Source of the DNA: Prolixibacter denitrificans
GTDB lineage: Bacteria; Bacteroidota; Bacteroidia; Bacteroidales; Prolixibacteraceae
Assembly: GCF_003014495.1 (NCBI RefSeq)
Contig: NZ_PYGC01000003.1
Coordinates: forward strand, 248,001 to 312,000
DNA: 64,000 nucleotides
Direction of reading: 5' to 3'
Shown here: positions 23,843-33,187 of the stretch, piece after piece
Position numbering within the stretch: the first letter of the stretch is position 1
Layout of the letters: each line of letters opens with the position of its first letter
Position numbers and translations under genes: made by a program
Notes under the pieces: model-generated
The model's input: the letters and a program-made list of their open reading frames with translations, nothing else
The model's database searches: none
Told to the model about the DNA's origin: nothing

Positions 23843-26335
23843 TTACGCCAGCTCCACCACCGTTATACCGGCACCGCCATGTTGGACGTGTTCATCATGG
23901 TAGTGCCGCACCATCGGTTCGGTGCGCAGGTAGTTTCGAATGAGTTCACGCAGAACGCCGGTACCTTTTCCATGCAGGATACGAAGCTCGGCGGCCTCCA
24001 CCATGATGGCTTCATCGACAAACTCCTGAATTTTTTGCAGCGCTTCCTCGGCGCGCATTCCGCGCACATCAACTTCCGGTTTGAAGGTCATTTTCCGGTC
24101 GGCAATGGCATCGTTGATCCGGGCGATGGTCTTATTCTTCTGCACACCCTCTTTCTTCAACTGGCTGTTCGAAACCAATTCCAGCTTATCGCGTTTCACG
24201 GTAGAGCGTAACGAACCAAAAGCTACCACAATGTTTTTGCCGTTAATTTCGAGCACCTCGCCGGCTGCCTGCTGTCCCAGCAAGCGGACCTTTGCTCCCA
24301 CTTCCAGTGTGGGCGTTTTCGGTTGAGCCGGTTTGGCCTTCTTCTTCTCCGGTTCTTTGCGGGGAGATTTCTCACGACGCTTTTGCTCCTTCTGCCGCAG
24401 CTTCTCCATCTTCCGGGCTATCTTTTCCTCGTCCTCGGTAGCTTTTTTTTCTACCTCACCGCGGAAATCGTCCAGTTCACGACGCACCTTGCGGGTTTGT
24501 TCTTTCTCGGCATTGGCCTCTTTAATCTCGCGAATGGTTCGCTCAATCATCCGGTTGGTGTTGGACAAGAGCTCATCGGCTTCGCGTTTGGCTTTCGCCA
24601 GAATCTCTTTCCGCATCCTTTCCGTCTCTTCCAGGTCGGACTCGTACTTGCCGGCCATGTCGTCAAGTTGACGTTCCACCTTCCTGATGCGCTGCCGCTT
24701 GCCTTCCCAGTATCGCTTGTCGCGGACAATGTCGCGCAGGTGCTTGTCGAAATCAATGTGCTCTTGCCCGATTTTATCACTGGCTTCCTTCAGAATGTCT
24801 TCCGGAAGACCGATTTTGCGGGCAATCTCAAAAGCGAACGAACTTCCCGGTTTGCCAATCTGCAAACGGAAAAGCGGTTCCATCCGGTGCGAGTCGTACA
24901 ACATCGCGCCATTTTCGATACCCTCCGCCGAACTGGCAAAATGCTTCAGGTTGGTATAGTGCGTAGTGATAACACCGTAGGTTCCTAACTGATTGACACG
25001 GTTGAGCACGGCCTCAGCAATGGAGCCCCCCAGCATTGGCTCGGTTCCTGTTCCAAACTCATCGATGAGCACCAGCGTTTTAGGCGTACAATTCTTCGTG
25101 AAGAACTTCATATTGGTCAGGTGCGAGCTGTACGTACTCAGGTCGTTCTCCAGCGACTGGTCGTCACCGATGTCGATGAACATGCGCTCGAAAATTCCGG
25201 AACGACTGTCCGGGCTCACCGGGACGGGCAAACCACATTGCAACATGTATTGCACCAGGCCTACCGTTTTCAGGCAAACCGATTTACCACCGGCGTTAGG
25301 ACCGGAAATGAGCAGGATGCGATTCTGTTCTGTAAGCGTAATATCGAGCGGAACAATTTTCCGGTTCTCCACCTTCAGGTTGCGCTCCAGCAACGGGTGA
25401 CGCGCCTTGAACCATTCCAGTTCCAGTTTCTCTGTCACTTTCGGCTTCACCGATTCGCTTTCAATGGCCCAAAGAGCCTTGGCCCGAATAAAATCGAGTT
25501 CGGCTAAAATGCCGTACGAAAATGCCAAATCTTCAGCATACGGACGGATTTCGTCGGTGAAGTGAATCAGAATCTTCACGATTTCGCGTTTCTCAGCCGA
25601 TTCCAGTTCCCGGATGCGGTTGTTCACTTCCACTACTTCTTCCGGCTCCACATAAGCCGTGCGCCCTGTAGCGGATTCGTCGTGCACAATTCCTTTCAAC
25701 TTCCGCTTGTTTCCGGCAGCAATGGGAATCACCGTGCGGCCATCACGAATGGATGTGGAAACGTCCTTTTCCACCAGGCCCTCTTTCTGTGCTTTCCGCA
25801 GAACGCTCTGCATGATTTTGGAAACACTGGCCTGCCGGGAAAAGATTTCGCGGCGAATATGCGCCAGTTCAGGAGACGCGTTGTCCTTAATTGTTCCGTG
25901 CTTGCTGATGATTTGGTCGATGCGGTCGTACACAAATGGGAATAGCTGTACATCGCGAACCACATCGCGCAGCCTGGGGAATTCCTCTTCTTCCCGGGAA
26001 CGGAAAAAACTAACGATGGCACGAATGGTTTCCAGAGAACGTTTCAGGTCGAACAGCTCGTGTACTTCGAGAAATGTTCCGGGCACTTTAATTTTCTGCA
26101 GCGCCGGACGAACATCGAGATAGTAACCTGTGGGGAAATTGGTTTCCTCGGCGATAATCTGCATGAATTCCACGGTCTCGTCGAGCTGACGGACAATATC
26201 CTCCTGATTGGACGAGAAACTAAACTGCGCAGCAATCTCCTTCCCGAGCGTGCTCAGGCACCGCTGACTCAGCAAGTCGCGTATTTTGTCGAAACCAATT
26301 TTTGATTCAAATCCCGCAGGATAAATTTCCACCAT
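23843..26335 (-). CDS. mutS2: MutS2 family endonuclease
   Basis: An 830-residue cytosolic MutS2. The order is an N-terminal helical core with clamp-like coiled coil, an ATPase with Walker A GPNAGGKS (345-352) and Walker B LVLIDEFGTGTEP, a long Lys/Glu-rich coiled coil (about 515-640), a KOW-like segment (VGAKVRLLGQQAAGEVLEI), and a C-terminal Smr nuclease domain (about 755-830, EVDVRGMRAEEA and HGKGTGVLREL). There is no mismatch-recognition domain, so it is MutS2 rather than MutS. Members act against recombination and in rescue of collided ribosomes. It is a single gene with its own upstream promoter. Confidence 0.95.
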   Translation of the reverse strand: MVEIYPAGFESKIGFDKIRDLLSQRCLSTLGKEIAAQFSFSSNQEDIVRQLDETVEFMQIIAEETNFPTGYYLDVRPALQKIKVPGTFLEVHELFDLKRSLETIRAIVSFFRSREEEEFPRLRDVVRDVQLFPFVYDRIDQIISKHGTIKDNASPELAHIRREIFSRQASVSKIMQSVLRKAQKEGLVEKDVSTSIRDGRTVIPIAAGNKRKLKGIVHDESATGRTAYVEPEEVVEVNNRIRELESAEKREIVKILIHFTDEIRPYAEDLAFSYGILAELDFIRAKALWAIESESVKPKVTEKLELEWFKARHPLLERNLKVENRKIVPLDITLTEQNRILLISGPNAGGKSVCLKTVGLVQYMLQCGLPVPVSPDSRSGIFERMFIDIGDDQSLENDLSTYSSHLTNMKFFTKNCTPKTLVLIDEFGTGTEPMLGGSIAEAVLNRVNQLGTYGVITTHYTNLKHFASSAEGIENGAMLYDSHRMEPLFRLQIGKPGSSFAFEIARKIGLPEDILKEASDKIGQEHIDFDKHLRDIVRDKRYWEGKRQRIRKVERQLDDMAGKYESDLEETERMRKEILAKAKREADELLSNTNRMIERTIREIKEANAEKEQTRKVRRELDDFRGEVEKKATEDEEKIARKMEKLRQKEQKRREKSPRKEPEKKKAKPAQPKTPTLEVGAKVRLLGQQAAGEVLEINGKNIVVAFGSLRSTVKRDKLELVSNSQLKKEGVQKNKTIARINDAIADRKMTFKPEVDVRGMRAEEALQKIQEFVDEAIMVEAAELRILHGKGTGVLRELIRNYLRTEPMVRHYHDEHVQHGGAGITVVELA

Positions 26336-26355
26336 CGTTATTCATTTTCGAATTG

Positions 26356-26363
26356 CAAAAATA
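26356..26363 (-). promoter_or_regulatory. Bacteroidota -7 element of mutS2
   Basis: On the minus strand TATTTTTG is an exact -7 match, followed by C as in strong sites. TTCG (plus 26383-26386) at 19-nt spacing is a weak -33. The predicted leader is about 12 nt. Confidence 0.5.
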
Positions 26364-26384
26364 ACAATCGAAAAGGGATATACG

Positions 26385-26414
26385 AAAAGCGGGAGTAAAG
26401 TTACTTACCCCCGC
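26385..26414 (-). terminator. Terminator at the end of the bat operon
   Basis: On the minus strand GCGGG (plus 26410-26414) pairs with CCCGC (plus 26389-26393) and the stem continues imperfectly through GTAAG/CTTTAC, followed by TTTT. It lies 26 nt after the batE stop. Confidence 0.6.
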
Positions 26415-26439
26415 CCTGAAATATTATTTGAAAAGTGAT

Positions 26440-27240
26440 TTAGATGCGTACCATCGTTGAGTCCTGCACCCAACCTTTGTTGCCGTCGGCCAGCTGAATT
26501 TCCTTCCAGGTACCCAGGCTGTCGGTGAGTTTCACTTTCAGTCCTTCGTGAATGATGAAGAGTTCGGTTCCCGTTTCACTAGGTGAACCTTTCACGGTAA
26601 CGGTCGGTGCCGTGATAATGGCCGTATTGCGGTGCGTCAGCTTACTTTTCTGACTCGATGCAAACGAGAATGTAAATCCCGACCAAATTAGCGCCAAAAT
26701 GGAAACCCAGAATGCGAGCTTTTTCCGGCGCACCGTTTGCGCAAAAAGAAACAAGGCAAAGATGATGAGGAAGATGAAGAATGCAATCATGCTTTGTGTT
26801 CCCCACTCATCCGCTGAATGCGTATTAATAATGCTGTGCCACCATTTGGTCAGAAAAAATTCGGGCAACGGCTGAATGTTGTCGACTACGTGGGCTTGTG
26901 CCAAATCGAGGTTGTATTTGATGTCGTCATCATTGGGAGCCAGCAAACGGGCCCGCTCATAATTGATGATGGCCTTGGTTACCTTTCCCGATTTGTAATA
27001 GGCATTTCCCAGGTTAAAATAGAGGTCTGCCGATTCGTATCCGCGCTTCAGTATACCCGAATAAACACGGGCAGCCTGCGGATAATGGCCCTGAGCATAC
27101 AATGTATCCGCCTTGGCGATGGAATCCTGTTCTGCTTTCTGTGCGAATGTAGTGCCGGACACCAGTACCAGCGCCAACAATCCTATGATGTATAATACTT
27201 TTTGTCTCATCGAATCCCTGTTCTGTTGATTCTCTTTCAT
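26440..27240 (-). CDS. batE: BatE: TPR and SH3-domain protein of the Bat operon
   Basis: A 266-residue membrane-associated protein. A Sec signal or anchor (VLYIIGLLALVLVSGTTFAQ) precedes TPR repeats (DTLYAQGHYPQAARVYSGIL, then DLYFNLGNAYYKSG), then two membrane helices around 145-195, and a C-terminal bacterial SH3 domain (AIITAPTVTVKGSPSE to the end). ATG 27240 lies 2 nt after the batD stop; ATG 27210 (MRQKVLYI) would give a cleaner signal peptide. It is last in the minus-strand moxR-bat operon, linked in other Bacteroidota to aerotolerance and envelope stress. The exact role is unsettled. Confidence 0.85.
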   Translation of the reverse strand: MKENQQNRDSMRQKVLYIIGLLALVLVSGTTFAQKAEQDSIAKADTLYAQGHYPQAARVYSGILKRGYESADLYFNLGNAYYKSGKVTKAIINYERARLLAPNDDDIKYNLDLAQAHVVDNIQPLPEFFLTKWWHSIINTHSADEWGTQSMIAFFIFLIIFALFLFAQTVRRKKLAFWVSILALIWSGFTFSFASSQKSKLTHRNTAIITAPTVTVKGSPSETGTELFIIHEGLKVKLTDSLGTWKEIQLADGNKGWVQDSTMVRI

Positions 27241-27242
27241 CG

Positions 27243-29054
27243 TTACTTAATCTCTTTTTCCATGCGGCTCATCACCTCAACAGCCTTGTCGTACATTTCA
27301 TTCATGGCTGTTGACGTGCCTCCGCCCGGTGCGAAGCGGGCAAACTCGCAAGTGTCGAGCGTTTCGATAAAGCGATCGACCAGCTCCTGCGAAACACTGC
27401 GTTGCAGCAACGCTTCTGCAGCGCGCTCCTTGTTCAAGTCGGCTACCGGAATGGTCAGCTTATCGCTGAGATAGCCCCAGAATGCGCGGGTTACCGCTTC
27501 GTAGAATGTCTCCGCATCGTTTTGCTTCAGAACGCCGCGGGCCACTTTCAGGTGTTTCATGGCTACCTTGCTCGCTTTCCGGTTTTTCACCCGGGCCAGG
27601 TTGGCATTCTCGCGGATGCGCTTCATGTTAAAGAGATAGAATATGAGTACGAGGAATGCTCCTCCGAGATAAATCAGGTAGAAGTTCACCGAACCAAAGA
27701 ACGTATCGTTTCGTTGGAACAGTTGGTTGTTATCCGTCTTGATATAACGAATATCCTTTCCCAGGAACTTCACATCTTCTTTGGAAAGTCCGCTGCTGAC
27801 AACCGTGTTCGACTGGTTACCAGCTCCTTTTTCCACATGCAAATCATACGACTTGGTGGTCTTGGTCACGTATCTTCCCGTTGCCGGATTGAAATAGACA
27901 AAGTTGACAGCCGGAATGGTGAAATCGCCGGCGTGACGCGGAATGACCAGGTATTCGAACGAGGTGCTTCCTTCCAGACCACTCTCCGTTGCTTTGAAAT
28001 CGCTGGTATTCTTCGGATCGTATGTGTCGAAATCCGGCGGGAAATCAACCTTGGGCGCGTCAATCAATTTCAGGTTACCGTTACCCGAAATCTTCAGCTT
28101 CAGCGTCACCGCATCGTTGGCTTTCACATCCGTCGCCGTGATAGACGATTCAAGCCGGAAGTTCCCCACTCCACCGGAATAATTGGCCGGCGCTTTGGGC
28201 AGCGGTTTCACATCGATAGTGACCGGCTGACTAAATACCGTAGCTTTCACCGTCGAAAACTGATCGAAGAAATCATCGAAAACACTCTGTGGCTGCTGAA
28301 TCCGTTGACGTACCAATGCCACAATTTTTACGGGCTTGATAGTGATATTCCCGGTTTGCTGCGGGAAGAGAATCGTTTTCTTCAGTGTTCCCACATTGTA
28401 TATTTCTCCGTTGTAGGCTTCCCGGTGTAACGAAATCTGTTGTGGGATATCGATATCCTGCGACCAGAATCCTTCGAAGTTCGGGAGTTCAATATCGTCG
28501 AATCCACTCAGGTTCACCCGTGAGTAAATCTTAATGGTCGCAACCAGATGCTCTCCTTTGTAAACCGATTTCCGGTTCACGTCCACCTTGACAAACAGAT
28601 CCTTCGAATCGATATGTCCTGGTGTAGCTGCCGGCTTATCGACACCTCCTCCCGCTGGTTTCGACGAACCTTTCACAACCTGAATCGTCACCGGGTTTGA
28701 CGTGTATGTCTTTCCATCCGCGTCAATGGTGGCCGGTTGAATGGTGAACTTTCCCTCTTTTTTTGCCTGCAGAATGTAGGTGTAAGAGAAAGTAACCGAA
28801 CGGGTAGTTTTACCGTTGATCATCTGGATGGATGTGCTGTTGGAAGTCGAGGGTCCCATCAATACATCGAAGTCATTCAACTCCGGAAGTTTCAGATTCT
28901 CTCCCTCTGTGTTTAGCACAAAAGAGAGCCGGAACTGACTTCCCAACTCTACCACATTGGGCGCCGACATCGAAAACCGAACGTCGTCGGCGCGGGCAGT
29001 TAAGCCGGCAAAGAGCGTAAACAAGAGAAGAAACAGGGTCTTTTTCTTCATCAT
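27243..29054 (-). CDS. batD: BatD: oxygen-tolerance protein
   Basis: A 603-residue exported membrane protein. ATG 29054 (MMKKKTLFLLLFTLFAG) was chosen, since the upstream extension to 29102 lacks signal character; ATG 29051 is equally possible. The mature part has repeated beta-sandwich domains (KFTIQPATIDADGKTYTSNP, later VTLKLKISGNGNLKLIDAP) as in BatD/oxygen-tolerance proteins, then one C-terminal membrane helix (FYLIYLGGAFLVLIFYLF) and a cytoplasmic helical tail. The length is normal. It lies between batC and batE. Confidence 0.9.
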   Translation of the reverse strand: MMKKKTLFLLLFTLFAGLTARADDVRFSMSAPNVVELGSQFRLSFVLNTEGENLKLPELNDFDVLMGPSTSNSTSIQMINGKTTRSVTFSYTYILQAKKEGKFTIQPATIDADGKTYTSNPVTIQVVKGSSKPAGGGVDKPAATPGHIDSKDLFVKVDVNRKSVYKGEHLVATIKIYSRVNLSGFDDIELPNFEGFWSQDIDIPQQISLHREAYNGEIYNVGTLKKTILFPQQTGNITIKPVKIVALVRQRIQQPQSVFDDFFDQFSTVKATVFSQPVTIDVKPLPKAPANYSGGVGNFRLESSITATDVKANDAVTLKLKISGNGNLKLIDAPKVDFPPDFDTYDPKNTSDFKATESGLEGSTSFEYLVIPRHAGDFTIPAVNFVYFNPATGRYVTKTTKSYDLHVEKGAGNQSNTVVSSGLSKEDVKFLGKDIRYIKTDNNQLFQRNDTFFGSVNFYLIYLGGAFLVLIFYLFNMKRIRENANLARVKNRKASKVAMKHLKVARGVLKQNDAETFYEAVTRAFWGYLSDKLTIPVADLNKERAAEALLQRSVSQELVDRFIETLDTCEFARFAPGGGTSTAMNEMYDKAVEVMSRMEKEIK

Positions 29055-29167
29055 CTGTATGCCTGTATATTTCGTGATTAATCTGTATTGCATTGTCAAC
29101 ATGCCTCAAAATTAGCAAAACCCCGGAATTTTTCCGGAGGGCAACCGGTTATGTTAATTTACAACGG

Positions 29168-30025
29168 CTACCAATCCTTTTCAACCTTACGCTGCTGCGC
29201 CTTTGTCGCTTTCAGCTTACGCACTTTTTCCTGTGTTTTTCGCTCGTCGTTTTGTAAAGCCTGCAACATCTGCTCTGCGCTCTGTTTCGAAATTTTGTTC
29301 TGCTGAGGCTGCTGTTGTTGCTGCTGATTCTGATTTTGGTTTTGGTTCTGTTTATTCTGGTTTTGCTTGTTTTGATCTTGCTTATTCTTGTTCTTATCCT
29401 GATTCTGTTTGTCCTTATTGTTCTTGTTCTGGTCTTTGTTTTGTTTGTTCTTATCCTTGTTGTTCTTATTATTTTTGTCTTTGTTGTTTTTATTCTGCTG
29501 GTTCTGTTGATTCTTCTTCTTATTCTTTTCCTGCTGCTTCAACTTCTCAGCGTAAGCGAGATTGTACTTGGTTTCCATATCGTTCGGATTCAACCGCAAC
29601 GACTTTTTATAGGCATCGATACTCTCGTCAATCTTTTTCTGCGCCAGGAACGAATTCCCCAGGTTATGGTAGACCATTGCCTTATCCTTGGTATTGTCGG
29701 TCTCTTTGGCCAGCTGCTCAAACTGTTCGGCCGCTTTTCCGGGCTTGGCCTGCTTGTAGGTGGCATCCGCCAGATTGAATTTCCACTTGAAATCGTTTGG
29801 CTTCTCCTGCAGCGCTCTGCGATAAGCCACTTCGGCCTTGCTGAAGTTGACTGTGTCGAGACTGGCCGTATCCTGTAATCCTTTCTCGAAAAAACTATTT
29901 CCTTCCCGGATGTATTTCCGCTCTTTCTGCGCAAATACCGGAACCGTGAGGAATAGAATCATCACCATGAGAACGATTTGCCTCATCCGCATTTTATTTT
30001 CCGACATGAATGTTTTCACGTTCAT
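29168..30025 (-). CDS. batC: BatC: TPR protein with Q/N/K-rich low-complexity tail
   Basis: A 285-residue exported protein with a hydrophobic signal (IVLMVMILFLTVPVFAQ), two to three TPR units (residues about 35-155), then roughly 85 residues made almost only of Lys, Asn, Gln and Asp (about 165-250), and a short charged C-terminus (EQMLQALQNDERKTQ). The low-complexity part is typical of BatC proteins, but its length is variable and slippage-prone. ATG 30025 was used; ATG 29992 (MRMRQIVLM) is possible. It is probably a scaffold for the BatA/BatB complex, which is inference. Confidence 0.85.
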   Translation of the reverse strand: MNVKTFMSENKMRMRQIVLMVMILFLTVPVFAQKERKYIREGNSFFEKGLQDTASLDTVNFSKAEVAYRRALQEKPNDFKWKFNLADATYKQAKPGKAAEQFEQLAKETDNTKDKAMVYHNLGNSFLAQKKIDESIDAYKKSLRLNPNDMETKYNLAYAEKLKQQEKNKKKNQQNQQNKNNKDKNNKNNKDKNKQNKDQNKNNKDKQNQDKNKNKQDQNKQNQNKQNQNQNQNQQQQQQPQQNKISKQSAEQMLQALQNDERKTQEKVRKLKATKAQQRKVEKDW

Positions 30026-30045
30026 TATATCTAAATCCTTCTCTG

Positions 30046-31080
30046 TTACTTAAATAAACTGTAATTTTTCAACCACCTGTTTTTCCTGTCGAGCACGAGG
30101 AAATCGATCAAAATCAATGCCAGAGCCATGATTAGGAAATACCCATATTGGTCTTCATAATCGGAATACACCCGCGATTCAATTTCCGCTTTTTGCAGCT
30201 TGTTCAACTCGTCGAACAATGTATTCAATCCGATCTGTGCATTGTTGGCCCGGATATACGTTCCTCCTCCGGCATCTGCAATTTCGGTCAGCATCTTCTG
30301 ATCCAACTTCGTAATAATCGTGTTCCCTTGGCTGTCCTTCCGGTAACCTTGTTCTCCGTTGGGCAACGTAACCGGAATCGGTGCACCTTCGGGAAGTCCC
30401 ATTCCAATGGTGTTGACAGTGATTCCTTTTTCGTACGCCGCTTTAGCTGCTGCTACCGGATTATCTTCATGGTTTTCACCGTCGGTAATCACAATGATGG
30501 TTTTATTTCCCTCGAAATTCGGCGAGAACGAACGGGCTGCCAGGTTGATGGCTGCTCCAATGGCTGTTCCCTGCACCGGAACCATATTCGTGTTGACCGA
30601 ATTCAGAAACAGCTTGGCCGACGCATAATCGGTAGTAATGGGTAACTGAATATAGGCCTGTCCGGCAAAAACGATCAACCCGATTTTGTCCTGATTGAGC
30701 CGGTCGGTCAATTTGGCAATCGCTCTTTTCGCCCGGTCCAGCCTATCGGGTTTGATGTCCTGCGCCAACATACTGTTCGACACATCGAGGGCAATCATGA
30801 TTTCGATTCCCTTGCGTTTTACCGTTTTCAGCTTCGAGCCAAACTGCGGGCGGGCGACTCCGACAATTATAAATGCCAAAGCCAACATCCATATCCAGAA
30901 TTTCACTACCGGACGGCCGTTCGACACGTTGGGCATCAAACCGGCCAGCAACTCCGGATTTCCGAATTTGCGAATGGCTCTACGTCGTCCTCTTCTGGCC
31001 AGCCAAAAGATGATGGCAAATGCCGGTATCACCAGCAAGAGATATAAATATTCGGGATTTGCGAACCTAAATGATTCCAT
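30046..31080 (-). CDS. batB: BatB: von Willebrand A-domain membrane protein
   Basis: A 344-residue protein with an N-terminal membrane helix (YLYLLLVIPAFAIIFWL), a second helix at about 60-75, a VWA domain with complete MIDAS start D99-x-S101-x-S103 (ALDVSNSM) and a later TDGENHEDNP, and a C-terminal membrane helix. The VWA domain faces the periplasm by the usual BatB model. It is a near neighbour and paralogue of batA, which lies just upstream in the operon. Confidence 0.92.
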   Translation of the reverse strand: MESFRFANPEYLYLLLVIPAFAIIFWLARRGRRRAIRKFGNPELLAGLMPNVSNGRPVVKFWIWMLALAFIIVGVARPQFGSKLKTVKRKGIEIMIALDVSNSMLAQDIKPDRLDRAKRAIAKLTDRLNQDKIGLIVFAGQAYIQLPITTDYASAKLFLNSVNTNMVPVQGTAIGAAINLAARSFSPNFEGNKTIIVITDGENHEDNPVAAAKAAYEKGITVNTIGMGLPEGAPIPVTLPNGEQGYRKDSQGNTIITKLDQKMLTEIADAGGGTYIRANNAQIGLNTLFDELNKLQKAEIESRVYSDYEDQYGYFLIMALALILIDFLVLDRKNRWLKNYSLFK

Positions 31081-31154
31081 TTTTCCTTTTAATTTCTTGA
31101 CTAAAATTCTTCAACACCACCGGGCTATGCCCTTTTCCTCTCAAGCTTCTTCCC

Positions 31155-32147
31155 TTACGGGATATTCCTGAAAATCGTGTTCTTCAGGAACACCAGCAAC
31201 AGCGTCAGTAACAGGGCCGGAAGAGCAAAACGTTCGAATTCTTCCGTCTTCCTGCTGAACTGCTTCACATCAATTTTCGATTTTTCCAGCTTGTCAATCT
31301 CTTTGTAAATTTCTTTCAGCTTAGCATTATCGGTGGCCCGAAAATATTCACCCCCGGTAATCGATGCGATTTGTTTCAACATCGGTTCATCAATCTTCAC
31401 CTGCATTTGCCTCATCTGCGTACCGAAAGGAGTCTGTACCGGATAAGGTGCCGTGCCAATTGAGCCTATTCCGATAGTGTAAACACGAACTCCAAATGTT
31501 TTGGCAATTTCGGCTGCGGTAACCGGCGCAATTTCGCCGCGGTTATTCTCACCATCGGTCAACAGAATCACCACTTTGCTTTTGGCTTTGCTGTCCTTCA
31601 AGCGGGCGACAGCCGTAGCCAGTCCTTCACCAATCGCTGTTCCGTCCTCAATCATTCCGGTATGAATATCCTTGAACAGGTTAATCAATACTGCGTGATC
31701 GGTTGTCAACGGGCACTGCGTAAAACTCTCGCCGGCAAAAACCACCAGGCCAATCCGGTCGTACGGGCGACCGGAAATAAACTGAATGGCAATATTTTTG
31801 GCTGCATCCAACCGGTCGGGCTGAAAGTCACGTGCCAGCATCGAACTGGAAATATCCAGCGCCATAACAATATCGATCCCTTCGGTGGTGGCATTTTCCC
31901 AGCTGGAAGTCGACTGCGGGCGAGCCAGTGCCATAATCAGCAAGGATAACACGCCTAACTTCAATACAAAAAGCAGATGACGCAAATAATGCTTCCATGT
32001 GCGGGGTGCCCCCTCAAAACCTTTCAGTGTCGATAATTGAATACTTGCCCGCGATTTCTTCTGCTGCCACACATACCAGACAATCATCGGTATGAACAGC
32101 AGAAAAAGATAAAAGAATGCGGGATGTGCGTATGTTATCTGACTCAT
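31155..32147 (-). CDS. batA: BatA: von Willebrand A-domain membrane protein
   Basis: A 330-residue paralogue of BatB: N-terminal BatA-type membrane segment (AFFYLFLLFIPMIVWYVWQ), a second helix at 60-75, VWA domain with MIDAS D98-x-S100-x-S102 (ALDISSSM) and LLTDGENNRGEI, and a C-terminal helix. Its ATG overlaps the stop of the preceding gene by 4 nt. BatA and BatB are thought to form a complex that supports oxygen or stress tolerance. Confidence 0.92.
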   Translation of the reverse strand: MSQITYAHPAFFYLFLLFIPMIVWYVWQQKKSRASIQLSTLKGFEGAPRTWKHYLRHLLFVLKLGVLSLLIMALARPQSTSSWENATTEGIDIVMALDISSSMLARDFQPDRLDAAKNIAIQFISGRPYDRIGLVVFAGESFTQCPLTTDHAVLINLFKDIHTGMIEDGTAIGEGLATAVARLKDSKAKSKVVILLTDGENNRGEIAPVTAAEIAKTFGVRVYTIGIGSIGTAPYPVQTPFGTQMRQMQVKIDEPMLKQIASITGGEYFRATDNAKLKEIYKEIDKLEKSKIDVKQFSRKTEEFERFALPALLLTLLLVFLKNTIFRNIP

Positions 32148-33184
32148 GATTTTCTTCTTCCCTTTTTATCCGACAAATCAATGGTTATCTCCTCATCGCC
32201 GTTGTCTTCATCGTTTTCTTCTTCCTCTTCCTCGGGCGATTTCTCTTCTATTTTCGTCTGGTTGACGAAGAAATAGGCATTGGCCAGCGTCATCTGGTTA
32301 TCATCTTCCACCGGAATGAATTTGGCAAACTTCACCAAATCGGCCAGTTCCAGAATTTCCTTGAGCTGTTTGTACGATTTCTCATCCAACTTCACGGTAT
32401 CGTACTTCAACGCAACCATGATTTCATCGGTTGTTTTCTCCATGGCCGTCACGTCGAAACGTCCTTCCAGGTATTCCCGCAAGGTATCGGTAATGCGGCT
32501 GTAGTATTCTTTTACATGGTCATGCTGCCAAAGTTTCTGTTCTTTGATTTCGTCCAGCTTGCGCAAAGCAACGCGATAAGGAGGCTCTTTCGGCTTCGGC
32601 GGTTTTTGGAACAACGGCAGCTTCTTCTTCCTGCGGCGAATCGCATAAATCAACAGGAAGATGATGGCCAAAATCAGTATGCCACCGAACAACCACGGGG
32701 CAATTTCCTTCAGCGTTACCGGTGCGTCGAACGGCTTCTTGATATCGGCCGGCCCCTTTTTCAAATCCACTTTCGGAACCTGTACAAACAGACTCAAACT
32801 ATTGGTATGGACCGAATCGGTCAACTGATCGTACTTCAGTTTGAACCAAACCGGTGGAATTGGATGTGGTCCGCTGTCAAATGCCGTGATCAAAAAATCC
32901 TGCCGCAGCATAATCCGACGGCCTTCCATCTTGATGGTATCAATCGGGGTGCGTTGCAGCACTTCGATAGATTTGCCGATGCTGTCGGGTATTTGTGGAA
33001 ACTGTATTTTCGGACCGATATTTTGTTCCAGCTCCAGGTTCAGGTGAATCTGGTCGCCCAGTAGAATCGTATCACGGTCGAGCGTGGCACGTGCCTTTAT
33101 TTCCTGCGCCTGCACACCCGATGCTACTATCAGCAACAGGGCCAAGACGAAGGTTATATGTTTCATCGTTCGTGTAACGTTCAT
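32144..33184 (-). CDS. Bat-operon membrane protein of unknown function
   Basis: A 346-residue protein between DUF58 and batA. Signal MKHITFVLALLLIVASGVQAQ (the start could be ATG 33184 or 33166), then a beta-rich periplasmic domain (ARATLDRDTILLGDQIHLNLEL) resembling the N-terminal sandwich of BatD, one membrane helix (about 170-190, WLFGGILILAIIFLLIYAI), and a cytoplasmic helical domain (about 205-310) ending in an acidic tail rich in Glu and Asp. It overlaps batA by 4 nt. It is a recurrent member of Bacteroidota bat operons without a settled name. Confidence 0.8.
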   Translation of the reverse strand: MNVTRTMKHITFVLALLLIVASGVQAQEIKARATLDRDTILLGDQIHLNLELEQNIGPKIQFPQIPDSIGKSIEVLQRTPIDTIKMEGRRIMLRQDFLITAFDSGPHPIPPVWFKLKYDQLTDSVHTNSLSLFVQVPKVDLKKGPADIKKPFDAPVTLKEIAPWLFGGILILAIIFLLIYAIRRRKKKLPLFQKPPKPKEPPYRVALRKLDEIKEQKLWQHDHVKEYYSRITDTLREYLEGRFDVTAMEKTTDEIMVALKYDTVKLDEKSYKQLKEILELADLVKFAKFIPVEDDNQMTLANAYFFVNQTKIEEKSPEEEEEENDEDNGDEEITIDLSDKKGRRKS

Positions 33185-33187
33185 TGA

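Noticed and set aside
24323-24988. 221-codon plus-strand ORF
   Set aside because: It lies wholly antisense to the well-supported mutS2 gene.
23843-26335. Mismatch-repair MutS
   Set aside because: The mismatch-recognition domain is missing and a C-terminal Smr domain is present, so it is MutS2.
27402-28430. 342-codon plus-strand ORF
   Set aside because: It is antisense to batD; the sense frame has clear family features.
29315-29878. Leu/Val-rich plus-strand ORF that looks like a membrane protein
   Set aside because: It is the antisense reading of the Lys/Asn/Gln-rich tail of batC, which automatically gives hydrophobic codons.
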